Of a stretch of DNA of 64,000 nucleotides, positions 11,951-24,800 are shown in pieces (the first letter of the stretch is position 1; each line of letters opens with the position of its first letter). The notes under the pieces were generated by a model that did not search any database, was not told the DNA's origin, and saw only the letters and a list, made by a program, of their open reading frames with translations. The translations under genes and the position numbers were made by a program. Source of the DNA: Cryptomeria japonica (Eukaryota > Streptophyta > Pinopsida > Cupressales > Cupressaceae); the NCBI RefSeq assembly GCF_030272615.1, contig NC_081414.1:817200396-817264395 (forward strand). The letters are read 5' to 3'.

Positions 11951-13727
11951 AAAATTATCCTCTTCAACTATACTAACTCTTTGAAATGAATTTCAATATA
12001 CTTCCTTTTGACTCTATCAATCAACCTCTATGTAAAATAACAATATTTTGTTATAAGGCTATGATCTTGAGTAATTGAGTCATGGTATCAACATTAATAT
12101 GCTATTCATTTCAAGTGAAGGGTAGCAAACCCGATTTTCTATTATTGATACATCAAGATTATGAAAAAGTAAGTATTTAGTTTGCAAATCCAAGTTTGGA
12201 TTAAGCAATTTTTGAGTCCATAAATAAATAAACTATGAGCTATCCTAACTAGTGGTGGAGATATTTATGAGCATAGTTATGATTTAGCCTCCTCTCATTC
12301 TTAGGACTATTTATTAAATATAACATGTACAAATCATGATTATGTTGAAATATTGATTCATTCTTGTGGTAGAAGATTGTCATTTTCTTCCACTACCCAT
12401 AGAGATAATTATAGGATTTACTTTGAATGTATAGAAGATTTGGTTAATAAAATTAATTATCTATGGTTTCCCATTATTCACCAATTTCGTGGTCTCAATT
12501 AATTCATTTTTTGCCTTATTTTCTACATTTATTACTTTTGTTTATTTGTATTTTGTGCTTTATTGAGGACTTGCTTTAATTTTACTTTTTATCATCAATT
12601 TTTGTACCCTAGAGACAAGCAAAAAAAAGTATGTGATACTATTGTTATTATTTATAGCTAATTTATTTAGTAATATATCACATAAACAATAAAAGAATTC
12701 ATACATAGGATAGAGAATAATATTTTTATTTAAATCAAATTGAATATTTAAAGTAATATCATACAAATGCTTGCTTGAATGATAGAGTCTAACCTTCAAC
12801 ATAAATTACAATTTTTGAATAAGATTATTTTCATAAAAAAAGAGTATTTTTCTCCTTTGATCTCCTAAATCTAATTATTGTTGTCCATGAATTGATACCT
12901 AAAACACGTGGCTTAAGATATAATAGAAATATGGAAAATGACTAATATATCAAAATCTAATATGATCGTCACTTTATAGCACAAATAAGCTATAAATTCT
13001 AACTCCCCATTTCATCTCAAGATAGTAATTTAAAAAATAAATAAAATCTTGTCCTAAAAATAACCCACACTTATCATGATGCCATCCATTAACTCATCGT
13101 AAATGACAACTCTTTTATGAGAACACCTACCACTTTATTTTAGAATTATTCTCTTATGTAAATTATTGACAATACATAACCTAACTTATTAAATATTATT
13201 TGATCAAATTTACAACCCTACAATTGAATTTCTTTATTTCTTACTCTCATTATTAAAAAATAAAAATTGCACCCACATAAACCAAATTAACTAAAAAGAA
13301 ACATTACATTTACAACATTACAATTGAATCTTATGTTTTAGAATCTTCATATAAATTTTATCTTTTACAGATTAAGAGACAAAAGACTATACAATCTTTG
13401 GTCCTTTGCAAATTAAAATTTAAACTTCATGCAGCTTGTATTGCTCTTTATATAAAAATTTTTAATGATGTCAATACTTTTATGATGTCCTTACAATGAC
13501 TTTGGAGGTAACCATCTAAGAGGAGGGGAGGTTATTCAATATACATAGAATTATGATTATAGCATTCAAAGAGTTAAGAGAGATTCAAAGGGAAGTGTGT
13601 GTATTAGAGTCTTAGAGAATTAGATTTAAACATATCAATTGTTAGATCTTCACTGGACAAACAACAAAATAATTTATTTGGCATTGAGTATGCTGTGTTT
13701 CTAATATTTATCATTTATTTATTTGAA
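11951..13727. other. AT-rich sequence, no gene seen
   Basis: Very AT-rich on both strands. No LTR ends, knuckles or exon-like islands recognised. It forms the left flank of the B element. Confidence 0.5.
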
Positions 13728-13732
13728 ATCAA
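13728..13732. repeat. Target-site duplication (left) of the B element
   Basis: ATCAA, identical to 29440-29444, immediately outside the two LTRs. Confidence 0.9.
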
Positions 13733-14509
13733 TGTCAGAACCTTCCTTTATCACTTTTGGATTTAAAATACAACTCTATTATATTTTTGGATAAGCTATT
13801 TAAATGATTGAATGAATATTATAAAAGGATAAAATAATAATAACACACACACACACATGGAAAATATACATTATTTTTATTTTATTTATTTTCCACATCC
13901 AATTATGGCACATGTTGTAGGAAGAATAAGAAGTTTCTAGAGGATTCTCCACCACCTTGCATGTAACTCCCCCACTAAGTTTAATCAATTGCATGAAGTC
14001 CAAAATTGGGAAAGAATCTACCTTTTAATTAAATTTTCTAGATAGTGGAATGGAGGGAATTTTCTTATAAAATTGTAGGCAAGTTTCAAAGAAGGGAGTT
14101 GATTATGCTTTGAAGGAAATTTCTGAAGTTTTTTTTTGTAGTCTCATTTTTGTTGCAGGATTTTTAAGTTGTTGGTTGAAGGATATCTCTCAAGCTGCAA
14201 GGAAAGATCAAAGGATAGCTAGACGATTCGACATCAAGCTTCAATAAACCAGGTTCTCTCCCTTTATCTTATGAAGAATTTGTATTTATCAAAATATATA
14301 GTATTTTGAAGAAATCCTTTCTCAATTGCTAGATAAGAAGAAAAATCTATTTCTGTTTCCTTTAAAGAAATACAATGTTATAATCTCTTCTCTTTTAAAT
14401 ACAAATGCAAAATTCTCTTGCATATCTTATTTAATCTATTTAAAGGTAGAGAATCAGATTTTTGCTTTTCTATTTTCTCTTACATGATATTGAATATAAA
14501 AATAAATTA

Positions 14510-14790
14510 ATCTTTCTTTCTCTGTGAATAAATCTTTCTCTCTGAATGAATAAATTAATATTTCTTTCTCTGTGAATAAATCTCTCTATGTGAATGAATA
14601 AATTAATCTTTCTTTCTCTGTGAATAAATCTCTCTGTGTGAATGAATAAAATCTTTCTTCCTCTGTGAATAAATCTCTCTGTGTGAAGGAATAAATCTCT
14701 CTATGAAAGAATAAATTAATCTTCTCTGTGAATAAATCTCCTTGTGTAAAGAAATAAATCTCTCTGTGAATGAATAAATAAATCCTTCTC
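14510..14790. repeat. CT-rich minisatellite in the B LTR
   Basis: Irregular tandem copies of a ~40-50 bp unit built from 'tctctgtgaataaat' and 'gaatgaataaattaatct'. The same zone in the 3' LTR (22610-22920) has a different copy arrangement, so the array changes by slippage or unequal exchange. Confidence 0.8.
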
Positions 14791-15106
14791 TGGTTATTTT
14801 ATTTCTCTATTATATTTCGTCCCTGGGATTAATATGATATTCTCCCTTGCATTAATATTTTCTTCTGAATACATACCTGTTTATGTATTCTCTTTTTATA
14901 CAAATTAATATTCTGGATTGAATTATAAAAATAAATAAATAAATAAATATATATATATATATATATATATAATGCGAAGTGATTAATAAATTTAGGCGAT
15001 TATGCAAAGTGTTTAATATTTATGTCCGCACGATATAGTGCATGTGCTTACCAGCTCGCAGGTAGGAGTTAATGCTCTGCAGGGAGTGGTACCGTAATGG
15101 TACCCC

Positions 15107-15152
15107 CCACTAGCCTGCGGTCACTGCAGCGGCAGTGGCCGTAGGGTAGTGG
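15107..15152. repeat. GC-rich hairpin in the B 5' LTR
   Basis: A 21 bp left arm (15107-15127, starting CCACTAGCCTGCGG) pairs with 15132-15152 with three mismatches around a 4 nt loop. It sits in an otherwise AT-rich LTR, just after the TA microsatellite. Equivalent hairpins lie at 23232-23277, 37353-37394 and, degenerate, 43617-43675. Confidence 0.7.
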
Positions 15153-15996
15153 AGGGGACCCGTCGGTTCCCACTCCCATTCACCTTTATTAATGCCAACC
15201 AAACACACTTCGATGGCAATGTTAATTTTATTTTATTTTAATTTAAATATTAAAAAAAAAAAAAAAAAAAGAAATCCTTTTTTAATGTATGTTTAAAATT
15301 TTAGTTTATTTAAATTCCTTCTTCTATGTATTTATATATAAATTTTAGTTAATAAATTTTTTTAAAACTTAGGTAAATTTTAGATTTATAACTAGTTTTA
15401 ACCAATTTATATTAAATGAAACTTAGATCCTTTTAAGATCCACTTAGAAATTAAATGACTTGAAGCCAAATTCTATGTTGGGATTAGTGGGTTTATAAGC
15501 GATATTCTCGCATGCAACTTACCCTACCTTCACTTCATGCAAATGTCTTTACATTGATTTCAATTATTGGTGTTCCCTTCTTCATGCAAATTATACATTT
15601 AATTGTTAGTATGCAAGTTACCTAGCTACCATTATTATGCAAGTTATATTCAAGTTTTGAATAATAAATAATTCTAGTTATGGTTTTTATTCCCTGTCAT
15701 TCATCAAGTAGTTATTTCAATTAATTGAGCTTTGCAATGTCTAAATATACGCATTCAATTCATAATTATTTTCCAAACATGATGTTATCATAAGTTAGAA
15801 GAAAAATTAAATAAAGGAAGTTGGAAAACCAAAACCAAGTAGTGTTCGGTATATACAGTGCCTCTGGGTCACGCTTATGAGTAATGTCGTCGTGTTGAAC
15901 TACTGCACTTAATGCCTAATAAAGCTACATCAATGACGTTTGTGGTATCATCCCTATAAATCATCAGGGAGTAATAAGGGACACGTCGAAGTTAAA

Positions 15997-16025
15997 ATCC
16001 AAGGGGCGGGTAATCCCCCTTGGAT
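15997..16025. repeat. Conserved perfect inverted repeat in the B LTR
   Basis: ATCCAAGGGG and CCCCTTGGAT are separated by 9 nt. The same perfect 10-bp arms recur in the other B LTRs at 24122-24150, 38404-38432 and 44579-44607, although flanking bases vary. This suggests a constrained RNA or DNA hairpin; its role is unknown. Confidence 0.8.
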
Positions 16026-16735
16026 CGATAATTTAATAAGATAACCATAAAACGATCTTTCATCCGCTGAGTTAAACTATAGTAAACCCCTATAGGGATG
16101 ATGAGTGAAATGCTTTTATAAAATTGATTTAATCTCAAATAATTATTGTCGATTGACAATTGGTCAAGGGTGATGCTCATGATAAGAATTATGATCTAGT
16201 TGTTCTAAGCCACAAGCAATAGGCCATCTTGAGCCCTTGCTTAAGCGCTACCATCGTGGGTAGCAACCACAGAGAAACTGTCTGGGACATTGACCCTAGA
16301 AAGGGTTGCGTACCCACTAATCAGTTTACATCAAACCATAGAGTAGAAAATAGAACTACATACTTTACGCCTTGATCCTGTGCTGAAGCAGGTATGTAGG
16401 CAGTCTTGGGACGGAGTTGTCCCTCATACTCAAGCGTTCATGGGTGGGGTCTAAGCTTGGTATAGAAAGGTTGAGTAAGAATCCTATTTTGAAAGATAAG
16501 ATAATTAAATTGGAAAAAGTAATTCAATGCATACTCGGAAGGAATCTTGTATGGATTCGCTTGACTTCCTGAGGCTTTAAGCCAAATTTTGAGGTAGAAT
16601 TCAAGCTTGTATTATGTTATTAATTACTCCTAAGGATGACAACCCCGGTGCACTTTTGTTAGAAGAGTGTAGTACTTAGTGAGTGGCTCAGGACCTGAAT
16701 GGTCTTGATGAGTCTAAGTCTCTGGCCAGAGCACC

Positions 16736-16920
16736 TCCTATCGCGTATGGGTAGATGCCTACCCTGTATGGGTAGATGCCTACCCCGCATGGGTAGATGC
16801 CTATCCCATATTGGGTAGATGAAATCTTATGTCCCGTATGGACAAATGCCTAACCCATATGGTTAGATGCTCATCCCAAATGGATGAATACCTAATCCAA
16901 ATGGATGGATGCCCAGAGTA
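16736..16920. repeat. ~20 bp minisatellite near the 3' end of the B LTR
   Basis: Units of the type cc.gtatgggtagatgccta are repeated about eight times, decaying toward the right. Each unit contains a small palindrome (CCCATATGGG-like). Counterparts at 29165-29345, 39150-39375 and 45326-45455 differ in copy number. Confidence 0.85.
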
Positions 16921-17010
16921 TGCAATTGAATCAAACATAATGATTAAATTAAACACACAAAAAAAAGAATGGTCAATTTTGTTGAGTTAATTATGGTGGG
17001 TTATTACATG

Positions 17011-17028
17011 TGGTATCAGAGGAAAGGT
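17011..17028 (+). other. Primer-binding site of element B (tRNA-Met type)
   Basis: TGGTATCAGAGG lies 2 nt after the LTR end. It is the usual start site for minus-strand DNA synthesis primed by methionine tRNA. Confidence 0.9.
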
Positions 17029-17165
17029 TCAAATCTAGGCCTTGTGCTCACTTCAATTTATTCAACTAAGGGAATGTTTTGCAATTGTAGAAATTAAATT
17101 TAAAAAAAAAAAATCCTAAACCAAGAACTAACTACATAATTTAACTTTCAGGTAAAAAACCTAGA

Positions 17166-18450
17166 ATGTCTAGAGGAAGAGGAAGAGGAAGAGGAAGAGG
17201 AAGAGGTAATGGAAGATGTACTAGGAGTCAAAGGGAAGAAAACCATGAGGAAAACCATGAAGAAAAGCATGAGGAAGACCATGAAGAGGCTCGACACAAC
17301 CTAGGAAATAACAAAGATGGGGTCCAAGCTATAATTGACCTTCTAACCGAACAAAGAGATAAAATCAACTTCCTGGAACAATCAATGCAGGACCTTAGGG
17401 AAAGGCAAAATGACTTTGAAAATAGAAGTTGTACCAAAAATGGAAACCCTGGTAGCAATCAAGGGAATATGGTGGGTAATAGAAAGGAAAATAACATATT
17501 GGAACTCTCCAAGGACTTAAAGAAAATCACCCCTCCTAAGTTCGATGGGAGGCAAATTGGTGAAGGAGATGAGAATTGGCTAAATGAAATGGAAAAGTAT
17601 TTTGAACTAAGAGATTTTAGCGAAACAACCAAAGCCTTATGGGGTTCCAATCAACTCACAGGGGAGGCAGCTAGTTGGTGGACCAACACCAAGGAACAAA
17701 ATGGGTATAGCAGGGATACGGTCACATGGGATCAATTTGTTCACCACTTCTGAGATAGGTGGCTCTCTCAATTGTTATTTGATGAGAAGGTGACAAAATT
17801 CCATAATCTACATCAAGGGCCCCTATCCGTTCAACAATATTGGGATAAGTTCGCCAAGTTGCTTAAATATGTACCTATGTACTAGAAAGATGAAGAAGGC
17901 TAAGCAATGAAGTTCATTTTGGGGCTAAATACCAACATAGGGGTAGAGGTTGACATGCATGGACCCAAAAACATGAATGAAGTACTTGAAAAGTCCCTAA
18001 GGAAAAAGAGGAAGATTCAAACACTAGCAGGGCGGAACTATAATGGGAACCACTCATTTAAAAGGAAGCAGGAATTCAATGGGAACACTAATTTCAACAA
18101 AGGTCAAAGGAATAATTCTTTCGAAAGAAGGCCACCTCTTAATCAATATTAGAGGAATGGAAATAATAATAATAATAACAGGGGAAATAATAACAAATGC
18201 AACTATAACAGGAATGACCAGTAAAATAAGATAACTTATCCACCTAGGGCCAATGAAACAAGGAATGATCCCCCTAGGAATCAAGGTAGGAGGGGTCCTC
18301 TAGGTGGATGCTTTATGTGTGGGGAAAACTATTTTGCCAGAGAGTGCCCCAGGATGCAAGGATAGATTAGGGCCAATCAACCCCAACAAGGGCCCCAACA
18401 AAGGATTCATGCAGCAGTTAGGAACCGAAGAGGAAGATACTAGAATGTCC
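17166..18450 (+). pseudogene. Gag of element B (disabled)
   Basis: Structural Gag protein that forms virus-like particles. It starts at ATG 17166 with an Arg/Gly repeat (MSRGRGRGRGRGRG), followed by a His/Glu-rich stretch, a helical region and a retrotrans_gag-type capsid segment (LTGEAASWWTNTKE ... VTWDQFVHHF, about residues 160-195). A basic Asn/Arg-rich tail carries one zinc knuckle near 18309-18347. The knuckle reads CFMCGENYFAREC: Tyr stands where the family has His, so zinc binding is probably lost. In-frame stops lie at 17751 (TGA), 17883, 17901, 18150, 18222, 18363 and 18441. The frame is otherwise continuous into protease, so gag and pol were probably one polyprotein. Most of the stops could have arisen by C-to-T change of CAG, CAA or CGA codons. 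Confidence 0.9.
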
Positions 18451-18452
18451 CC

Positions 18453-19110
18453 ATGGAAACTACAGGTACACTATTTGAACAACCAATTTCAATTCTAATT
18501 GACACTGGATCATCTGAATGTTTCATCTCACTTGAATTAGTAAGCAAATATGCATTAAAAGTTAATCAAATGGACTCATCATGGATGGTTCAATATGGGG
18601 ATAAGGCAACTAGGGAAGTAACTAAGTGTTTGCCGAGGGCAAGGGTACAATTTCCTGAGTTTGAAACAAGGGTAGATCTCTATGTGGCACCCCTGGGATT
18701 ATATGATGTAATTATTGGAATGAGTTGGTTAACAGACCATCAAGCTAATGTAGATTGCTATAACAAAGTTGTTGAATGTTTGGATGATGGGGGGGGAAAA
18801 GGTCAAAATCCAAGGAAAGTTTAAACCCATTAATATAGAAACCATCTCAGCCATGCAATTAAAGAAGGAAAAGAGAAGAGGAGGCTTAATCTATATGGTT
18901 GAAATTGATGAAGGAAAAGAGGAAAATACACCAACCTTTGAAAATATCCCTTTCTTAAAAGAATTCAAGGATGTTTTTCCAAAAGAATTACCTGGCTTAC
19001 CCCCTAAAAGGAAGTTTGACTTTTCTATCGAAGTACTACCAGGAGCTGAACCAGTATCAAGGGCACCTTACCGAATGAACACAACTAAATTACAAGAGCT
19101 CAAAATTTAA
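18453..19110 (+). pseudogene. Retropepsin-type aspartic protease of element B, with frameshift
   Basis: The protease would cut the Gag-Pol polyprotein. The active-site motif LIDTGSSECFIS is intact, with the catalytic Asp codon at 18501. The flap region and the family's second conserved motif (VIIGMSWLTDH, near 18708) are visible. The frame breaks in an eight-G run at 18789-18796, where one extra G appears to have been gained. Coding then resumes in the next frame through the linker to RT (FPKELPGLPPKRKFDFSIEV), ending at a TAA at 19108 where a Gln codon would be expected. Confidence 0.9.
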
Positions 19111-20290
19111 TTAGAGGAACTCTTAGCTAAGGGATTAATAAGGCCAAGTGTATCACCATGGGGAGTGCCAGTTTTGTTTGTTAAGAAGAAGGATGGAACC
19201 TTAAGGCTATGCATCGACTATAGGATGTTGAACAAAGTCACCATAAAGAATAGGTATCCCTTACCTCGCATAGAGGATCTTTTTGACCAAATGAAAGGAG
19301 CAGCAGTTTTCTCAAAGATAGACCTCCGGTCAGGTTACCATCAACTCAGAATTAAGGAGGAAGACATTTCGAAGATAGCTTTTAGGACTAGATATGGGCA
19401 TTATGAATTCATAGTAGTTCCTTTTGGTGTAACCAATGCCCCAGTTGCATTTATGAACTTAATGAATAGTGTACTCCATGACTACTTGGATAAATTTGTT
19501 TTGGTATTTCTGGATGACATATTGATTTACTCTAGGAATGAGGAGGAACATTTAGTACACCTACAAATTATTTTGCAAAGGTTGAGAGAACATAAGTTAT
19601 ATGGGAAATTGTCCAAATGTGCCTTCTTTGAGGAACAGATTCACTACCTTGGGCATATAATATCAAAGGAAGGAATAGCAGTTGATCCAGATAAAATAAA
19701 GGCACTAGTAGAATGGCCAATCCCTAAAAATGTTTCAGAGGTAAGAAGCTTTATGGGGTTAGCAGGTTACTATAGGAGGTTTGTGGAAGGATTCTCTAAG
19801 ATAGAAAACCCCATCACCTCATTACAAAGGAAGGGTAAAAGGTTTATGTGGACAGAACAAAGTGATAAGGCATTCCAAATTTTGAAAGGGAAACTAACTT
19901 CAGCACCCATTCTAAAGGTACCAGATCCAAATGGACACTTCATAGTCATAACTGATGCTTCTATTGAAGGGTTAGGAGGAGTACTTGTCTAAGATGAAGG
20001 GGTAGTAGCTTATGAATCCAGAAAGTTAAAGACTCATGAAGTCAATTATGCACCCCACGACTTAGAGTTGGCAGCGATTGTGCATGCCCTACAAAAATGG
20101 AGACACTTCTTGCTAGGGAAGCCCTTTGAATTGAAGTTAGATAACCAGGGACTAAAGTACATCTTTACCCAACCCCACTTAAATGCTAGACAAAGAAGTT
20201 GGTTAGAGTTTCTAAGTGAATATGATTTTGAAATTGAATATATTAAAGGGAAGGAAAATAGGGTGGCAGATGCCTTAAGTAGGAGGAGAC
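19111..20290 (+). pseudogene. Reverse transcriptase and RNase H of element B
   Basis: Copies the element RNA into DNA and removes the RNA strand. RT motifs are in order: the [16 protein letters not shown] fingers motif, [15 protein letters not shown] with the first catalytic Asp (19321 region), PFGVTNAP, and the polymerase box [10 protein letters not shown] (FLDD at 19507-19518, both Asp present). The connection and RNase H follow: [15 protein letters not shown] with catalytic Asp at 19954, then ELAAIVHALQKWRHFL and the DALSRR end. One in-frame TAA at 19990 interrupts RNase H. The active-site residues themselves look intact. FLDD rather than YVDD is a common gypsy-lineage variant, not a defect. 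Confidence 0.95.
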
Positions 20291-21759
20291 ACTTGATGAC
20301 TATAACAACATTCAAAACTTTTTTCAAAAGGCAAGTAATAGATGAACAAGGATATGACCCATGGTATAAGCAAGTCAAATTGACTTTAGAATACGATCCA
20401 ACCAATCCTAAGATTGAAGGGTATACATTAGACGAAGATGGGTTGCTAAGATACAATAATAGAATCTGTATTCCTAATTCAAGGAACTTAAGGGAAGTAG
20501 TCTTGTTGGAGGCTCACAATGCCCCTTATTTAGGGCACCTAGGAGTTAACAAACTTTATGCGGATCTAAAGAAGTTATACTTTTGGCAAGGGATGAAGAA
20601 TGACATTGTCAAGTATGTGGCTAAATGTTTGGAGTGTCAAAGAGTAAAGGTAGAACATAGACATCTAGCTGGATTGTTACAATTGCACAATGTACCTCAA
20701 CACAAGTGGCAAGTTATTAGCATGGATTTTGTACAAGGGTTACCCATGTCACCTTCTAGGCATGTTGCAATAATGGTGGTAATTGACAAACTCACTAAGG
20801 TGGCACACTTTATACCAGGGAACCTAACGGATGATGCACCTACCTTGGCTAGGCGCTTTGTTAAGGAAATATTTAGGTTGCATGGAATACCAGAGAAAAT
20901 CATATCAGATAGAGATGCTAGATTCACTTCAAGGTTTTGGACCACTCTTCAATCAGCTCTAGGAACTCAACTAAATTTTAGCACCGCATACCATCCTAAA
21001 ACTGACGGTCAGACAAAAAGGACAAATCAGATTATGGAAGACCTACTTCGCATGTATTGCACGGACCAACAGAGGAAATTGGAAGAATACCTACCTCTAG
21101 TAGAATTTGATTACAATAATACATATCAAACATCTTTGGGAATGGCACCTTTCAAAGCTTTATATGGTAGACCATGTCGAACACCTTTGAGTTGGGATAG
21201 TCTTGAAGATAGAGTGATTATTGGACCAGATATATTGAAAGAGATGGAGAGGAAAACTAAGGAAATTAGGCAAAGATTGAAGGAAGCCTCAGATAGGCAG
21301 AAAAGTTATGCAGACAAAAACAGGACAACAAGGGAGTTTGAGGTGGGAGAGAAAGTCTTTCTAAGGGTTAGGCCACACAAGAGTTCCATAAGATTTGGGA
21401 AAAAGACTAAGCTTGCACCTTGTTATGTTGGACCCTTTGAAATATTGGGAAGGATTAATCCAGTTGCATACCGGTTGGCCTTACCTCCCCAGTTGAGCTG
21501 AATCCATGATGTCTTCCATGTATCTCTTCTTAATAAGTATGTACCTAATGAGAAACACATTTTGAATTGGGATGCCTTACAGGTCCAGGAAAAGGAAGGA
21601 ATAATGATAGAGCCATTCAGAATCTTGGAGAGGTGCTAGTGCTAGTTGTGCAATAGAGAGGTTGATCAGTGCAAAGTGCAATGGGACTAGTATGATGAAA
21701 AGAATGCCATGTGGGAAGATACTAAGGAAATGCAGCAGTTGTTTCCTTTTTTGTTTTAA
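20291..21759 (+). pseudogene. Integrase of element B with chromodomain-like tail; catalytic Glu replaced
   Basis: Inserts the DNA copy into the genome. The zinc-binding HHCC motif is intact (His at 20515 and 20536, Cys at 20626 and 20635). The first two core Asp are present (20725 and 20908). Exactly 35 residues beyond the second Asp, where the DD35E triad needs Glu, the codon is AAA (Lys, 21016-21018), a single G-to-A change. A GPF/Y-type module (APCYVGPFEILGRI) and a C-terminal chromodomain-like remnant follow (EPFRILERC ... MWEDTKEMQQLFPFLF). That tail is cut by a TGA at 21499 and TAG codons at 21637, 21643 and 21694. The final TAA is at 21757. Confidence 0.93.
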
Positions 21760-21818
21760 TCATGAACTATAGACTCTTTTGGATATGTTCAATAAGTGCA
21801 TCGGGATGATGCACAAAT

Positions 21819-21832
21819 TAAGGGGGGGAGGA
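21819..21832 (+). other. Polypurine tract of element B
   Basis: taagggggggagga directly abuts the TGTCAC start of the 3' LTR. It is the expected plus-strand DNA primer site. The same GGGGGGAGGA/TGT junction is seen at the C element (33788-33800, minus strand). Confidence 0.92.
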
Positions 21833-24800
21833 TGTCACAACCCTCCTTTATCACTTTTGGATTTAAAATACAACTCTATTATATTTTTGGATAAGCTATT
21901 TAAATGATTGAATGAATATTATAAAAGGATAAAATAATAATAACACACACACACACACATGGAAAATATACATTATTTTTATTTTATTTATTTTCCACAT
22001 CCAATTATGGCACATGTTGTAGGAATAATAAGAAGTTTCTAGAGGATTCTCCACCACCTTGCATGTAACTCCCCCACTAAGTTTAATCAATTGCATGAAG
22101 TCCAAAATTGGGAAAGAATCTCCCTTTTAATTAAATTTTCTAGATAGTGGAATGGAGGGAATTTTCTTATAAAATTGTAGGCAAGTTTCAAAGAAGGGAG
22201 TTGATTATGCTTTGAAGGAAATTTCCGAAGTTTTTTTTTGTAGTCTCATTTTTGTTGCAGGATTTTTAAGTTGTTGGTTGAAGGATATCTCTCAAGCTGC
22301 AAGGAAAGATCAAAGGATAGCTAGAGGATTCAACATCAAGCTTCAGTAAACCAAGTTATCTCCCTTTATCTTATGAGGAATTTGTATTTATCAAAATATA
22401 TAGTATTCTAAAGAAATCCTTTCTCAATTGCTAGATAAGAAGAAAAATCTATTTCTGTTTCCTTTAAAGAAATACAGTGTTATAATCCCTTCTCTTTTAA
22501 ATACAAATGCAAAATTCTCTTGCATATCTTATTTAATCTATTTAAAAGGTAGAGAATCAGATTTTTTCTTTTTTGTTTTCTCTTAGATGATATTGAATAT
22601 AAAAATAAATTAAATCTCTCTGTGTGAATGAATAAATTAATCTTTCTTTCTCTGTGAATAAATCTCTCTCTGAATGAATAAATTAATATTTCTTTCTCTG
22701 TGAATAAATTTCTCTGTGTGAATGAATAAATTAATCTTTCTTTCTTTGTGAATAAATCTCTCTGTGTGAATGAATAAATTAATCTTTCTTCCTCTGTGAA
22801 TAAATCTCTCTGTGTGAAGGAATAAATCTCTCTATGAATGAATAAATTAATCTTCTCTGTGAATAAATCTCCCTGTGTAAAGAAATAAATCTCTCTGTGA
22901 ATGAATAAATAAATCCTTCTCCGGTTATTTTATTTCTCTATTATATTTCGTCCCTTGGATTAATATGATATTCTCCCTTGCATTAATATTTTCTTTTGAA
23001 TACATACCTGTTTATGTATTCTCCTTTTATACAAATTAATATTCTGGATTGAATTATAAAAATAAATAAATAAATAAATAAATATATATATATATAATGC
23101 AAAGTGATTAATAAATTTAGGTGATTATGCAAAGTGTTTAATATTCATGTCTGCACGATACAGTGCATGTGCATACTGGCTCGTCGGTAGGAGTTAATGC
23201 TCCATAGGGAGTGGTATCGTAACGGTACCCCCCACTAGCCTGCGGTCATTGCTGCGGCAGTGGCCGTAAGGTAGTGGAGGGGACCCGTGGGGTCCCACTC
23301 CCATTCACCTTTATTAATGCCAACCAAACACACTTCGATGGCAATGTGAATTTTATTTTATTTTAATTTAAATATTAAAAAAAAAAAAAAAAAAGGAAAT
23401 CCTTTTTTTATGTATGTTTAAAATTTTAGTTTATTTAAATTCCTTCTTCTATGTATTTATATATAAATTTTAGTTAATAATTTTTTTAAAAAATTAGGTA
23501 AATTTTAGATTTATAACTAGTTTTAACCAATTTATATTAAATGAAACTTAGATCCTTTTAAGATCCACTTAGAAATTAAATGACTTGAAGCCAAATTCTA
23601 TGTTGGGATTAGTGGTTTTATAAGCGATATTCTTGCATGCAACTTACCCTACCTTCGCTTCATGCAAATGTCTTTACATTGATTTCAATTATTGGTGTTC
23701 CCTTCTTCATGCAAATTATACGTTTAATTGTTAGTATGCAAGTTACCTAGCTACCATTATTATGCAAGTTATATTCAAGTTTTGAATAATAAATAATTCT
23801 AGTTATGGTTTTTATTCCCTGTCATTCATCAAGCAGTTATTTCAATTAATTGAGCTTTGCAATGTCTAAATATACGCATTCAATTCATAATTATTTTCCA
23901 AACATGATGTTATCATAAGTTAGAAGAAAAATTAAATAAAGGAAGTTGGAAAACCAAAACCAAGTAGCGTTTGGTATATACGGTGCCTCTGGGTCATGCT
24001 TACGAGTAATGCCGTTGTGTTGAACTATTGCACTTAATGCCTAATAAAGCTAGATGAATGATGTCTATGGCATCATCCCTATAAATTGTCGGGGAGTAAT
24101 AAGGGACACTTGGAAGTTAAAATCCAAGGGGCGGGTAATCCCCCTTGGATCGATAATTTAATAAGATAACTCTAAAACAATCTTTCATCCGCTGAGTTAA
24201 GCTATAGTAAACCCCTATAGGGATGATGAGTGAAATGCTTTTATAAAATTGATTTAATCTCAAAGAATTGTTGTCGATTGACAATTGGTCAAGGGTGACG
24301 TGTAGTACTCCTACTCGTTTGAACTCATATTTTGTTCTTGTTATTCTCAGTGGATACATTATCATCATTTGTTATTCAGAATTATATAACATTGTTCCAT
24401 GTTTTATCTGATTATGAGATATATGATTTATTTGCAGTATTTATGTACTTATGTTTTATGGCATTATATGGTTCATTGCTATGTACTAATGCTTTACTTC
24501 ATCTATGCACTGTGTGTTGTGTATCTGTGAGTGTATGGGATGTAAGGGGACGATTTTCCTTCACTCATCTTGGTGAGACAGGGAACGTCGCGATTCTCCT
24601 TCATTGGTGTGTATGTTGAAATTTCTCTATATATATATATGCATGTGTGGTCGGTGATGCAGGATGTTGCAGGTACAAGTACCAGGTAGGTACGGGGTAT
24701 CGTCTCCACCTGGCTACACAGGTCTGAGCGTGCCTTATATTTTTTGATGGAAGTGAAGGAGATAGTAGTTGACCCTATTTTTAGTCAGTTACACTCGGGT

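Larger units (their letters stand above)
13733..17008 (+). mobile_element. 5' LTR of element B
   Basis: Begins TGTCAGAACC and ends GGGTTATTACA. Internal landmarks, shared with the 3' LTR and both solo copies, are an ACACAC tract (13843), CT-rich 'tctctgtgaataaat' tandem repeats (14510-14790), a short TA microsatellite (14949-14970), a GC-rich hairpin block (15040-15180), a poly-A tract (15252), a conserved inverted repeat (15997-16025) and a ~20 bp minisatellite (16736-16920). It would supply promoter and polyadenylation signals; I cannot place either exactly. Confidence 0.95.

Noticed and set aside
16736-16920. CRISPR-like array
   Set aside because: Units are contiguous without unique spacers, in a plant LTR; it is a minisatellite.
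19507-19518. FLDD as an inactivating RT change in element B
   Set aside because: FLDD is an accepted active-site variant in Ty3/gypsy RTs; both Asp are present.
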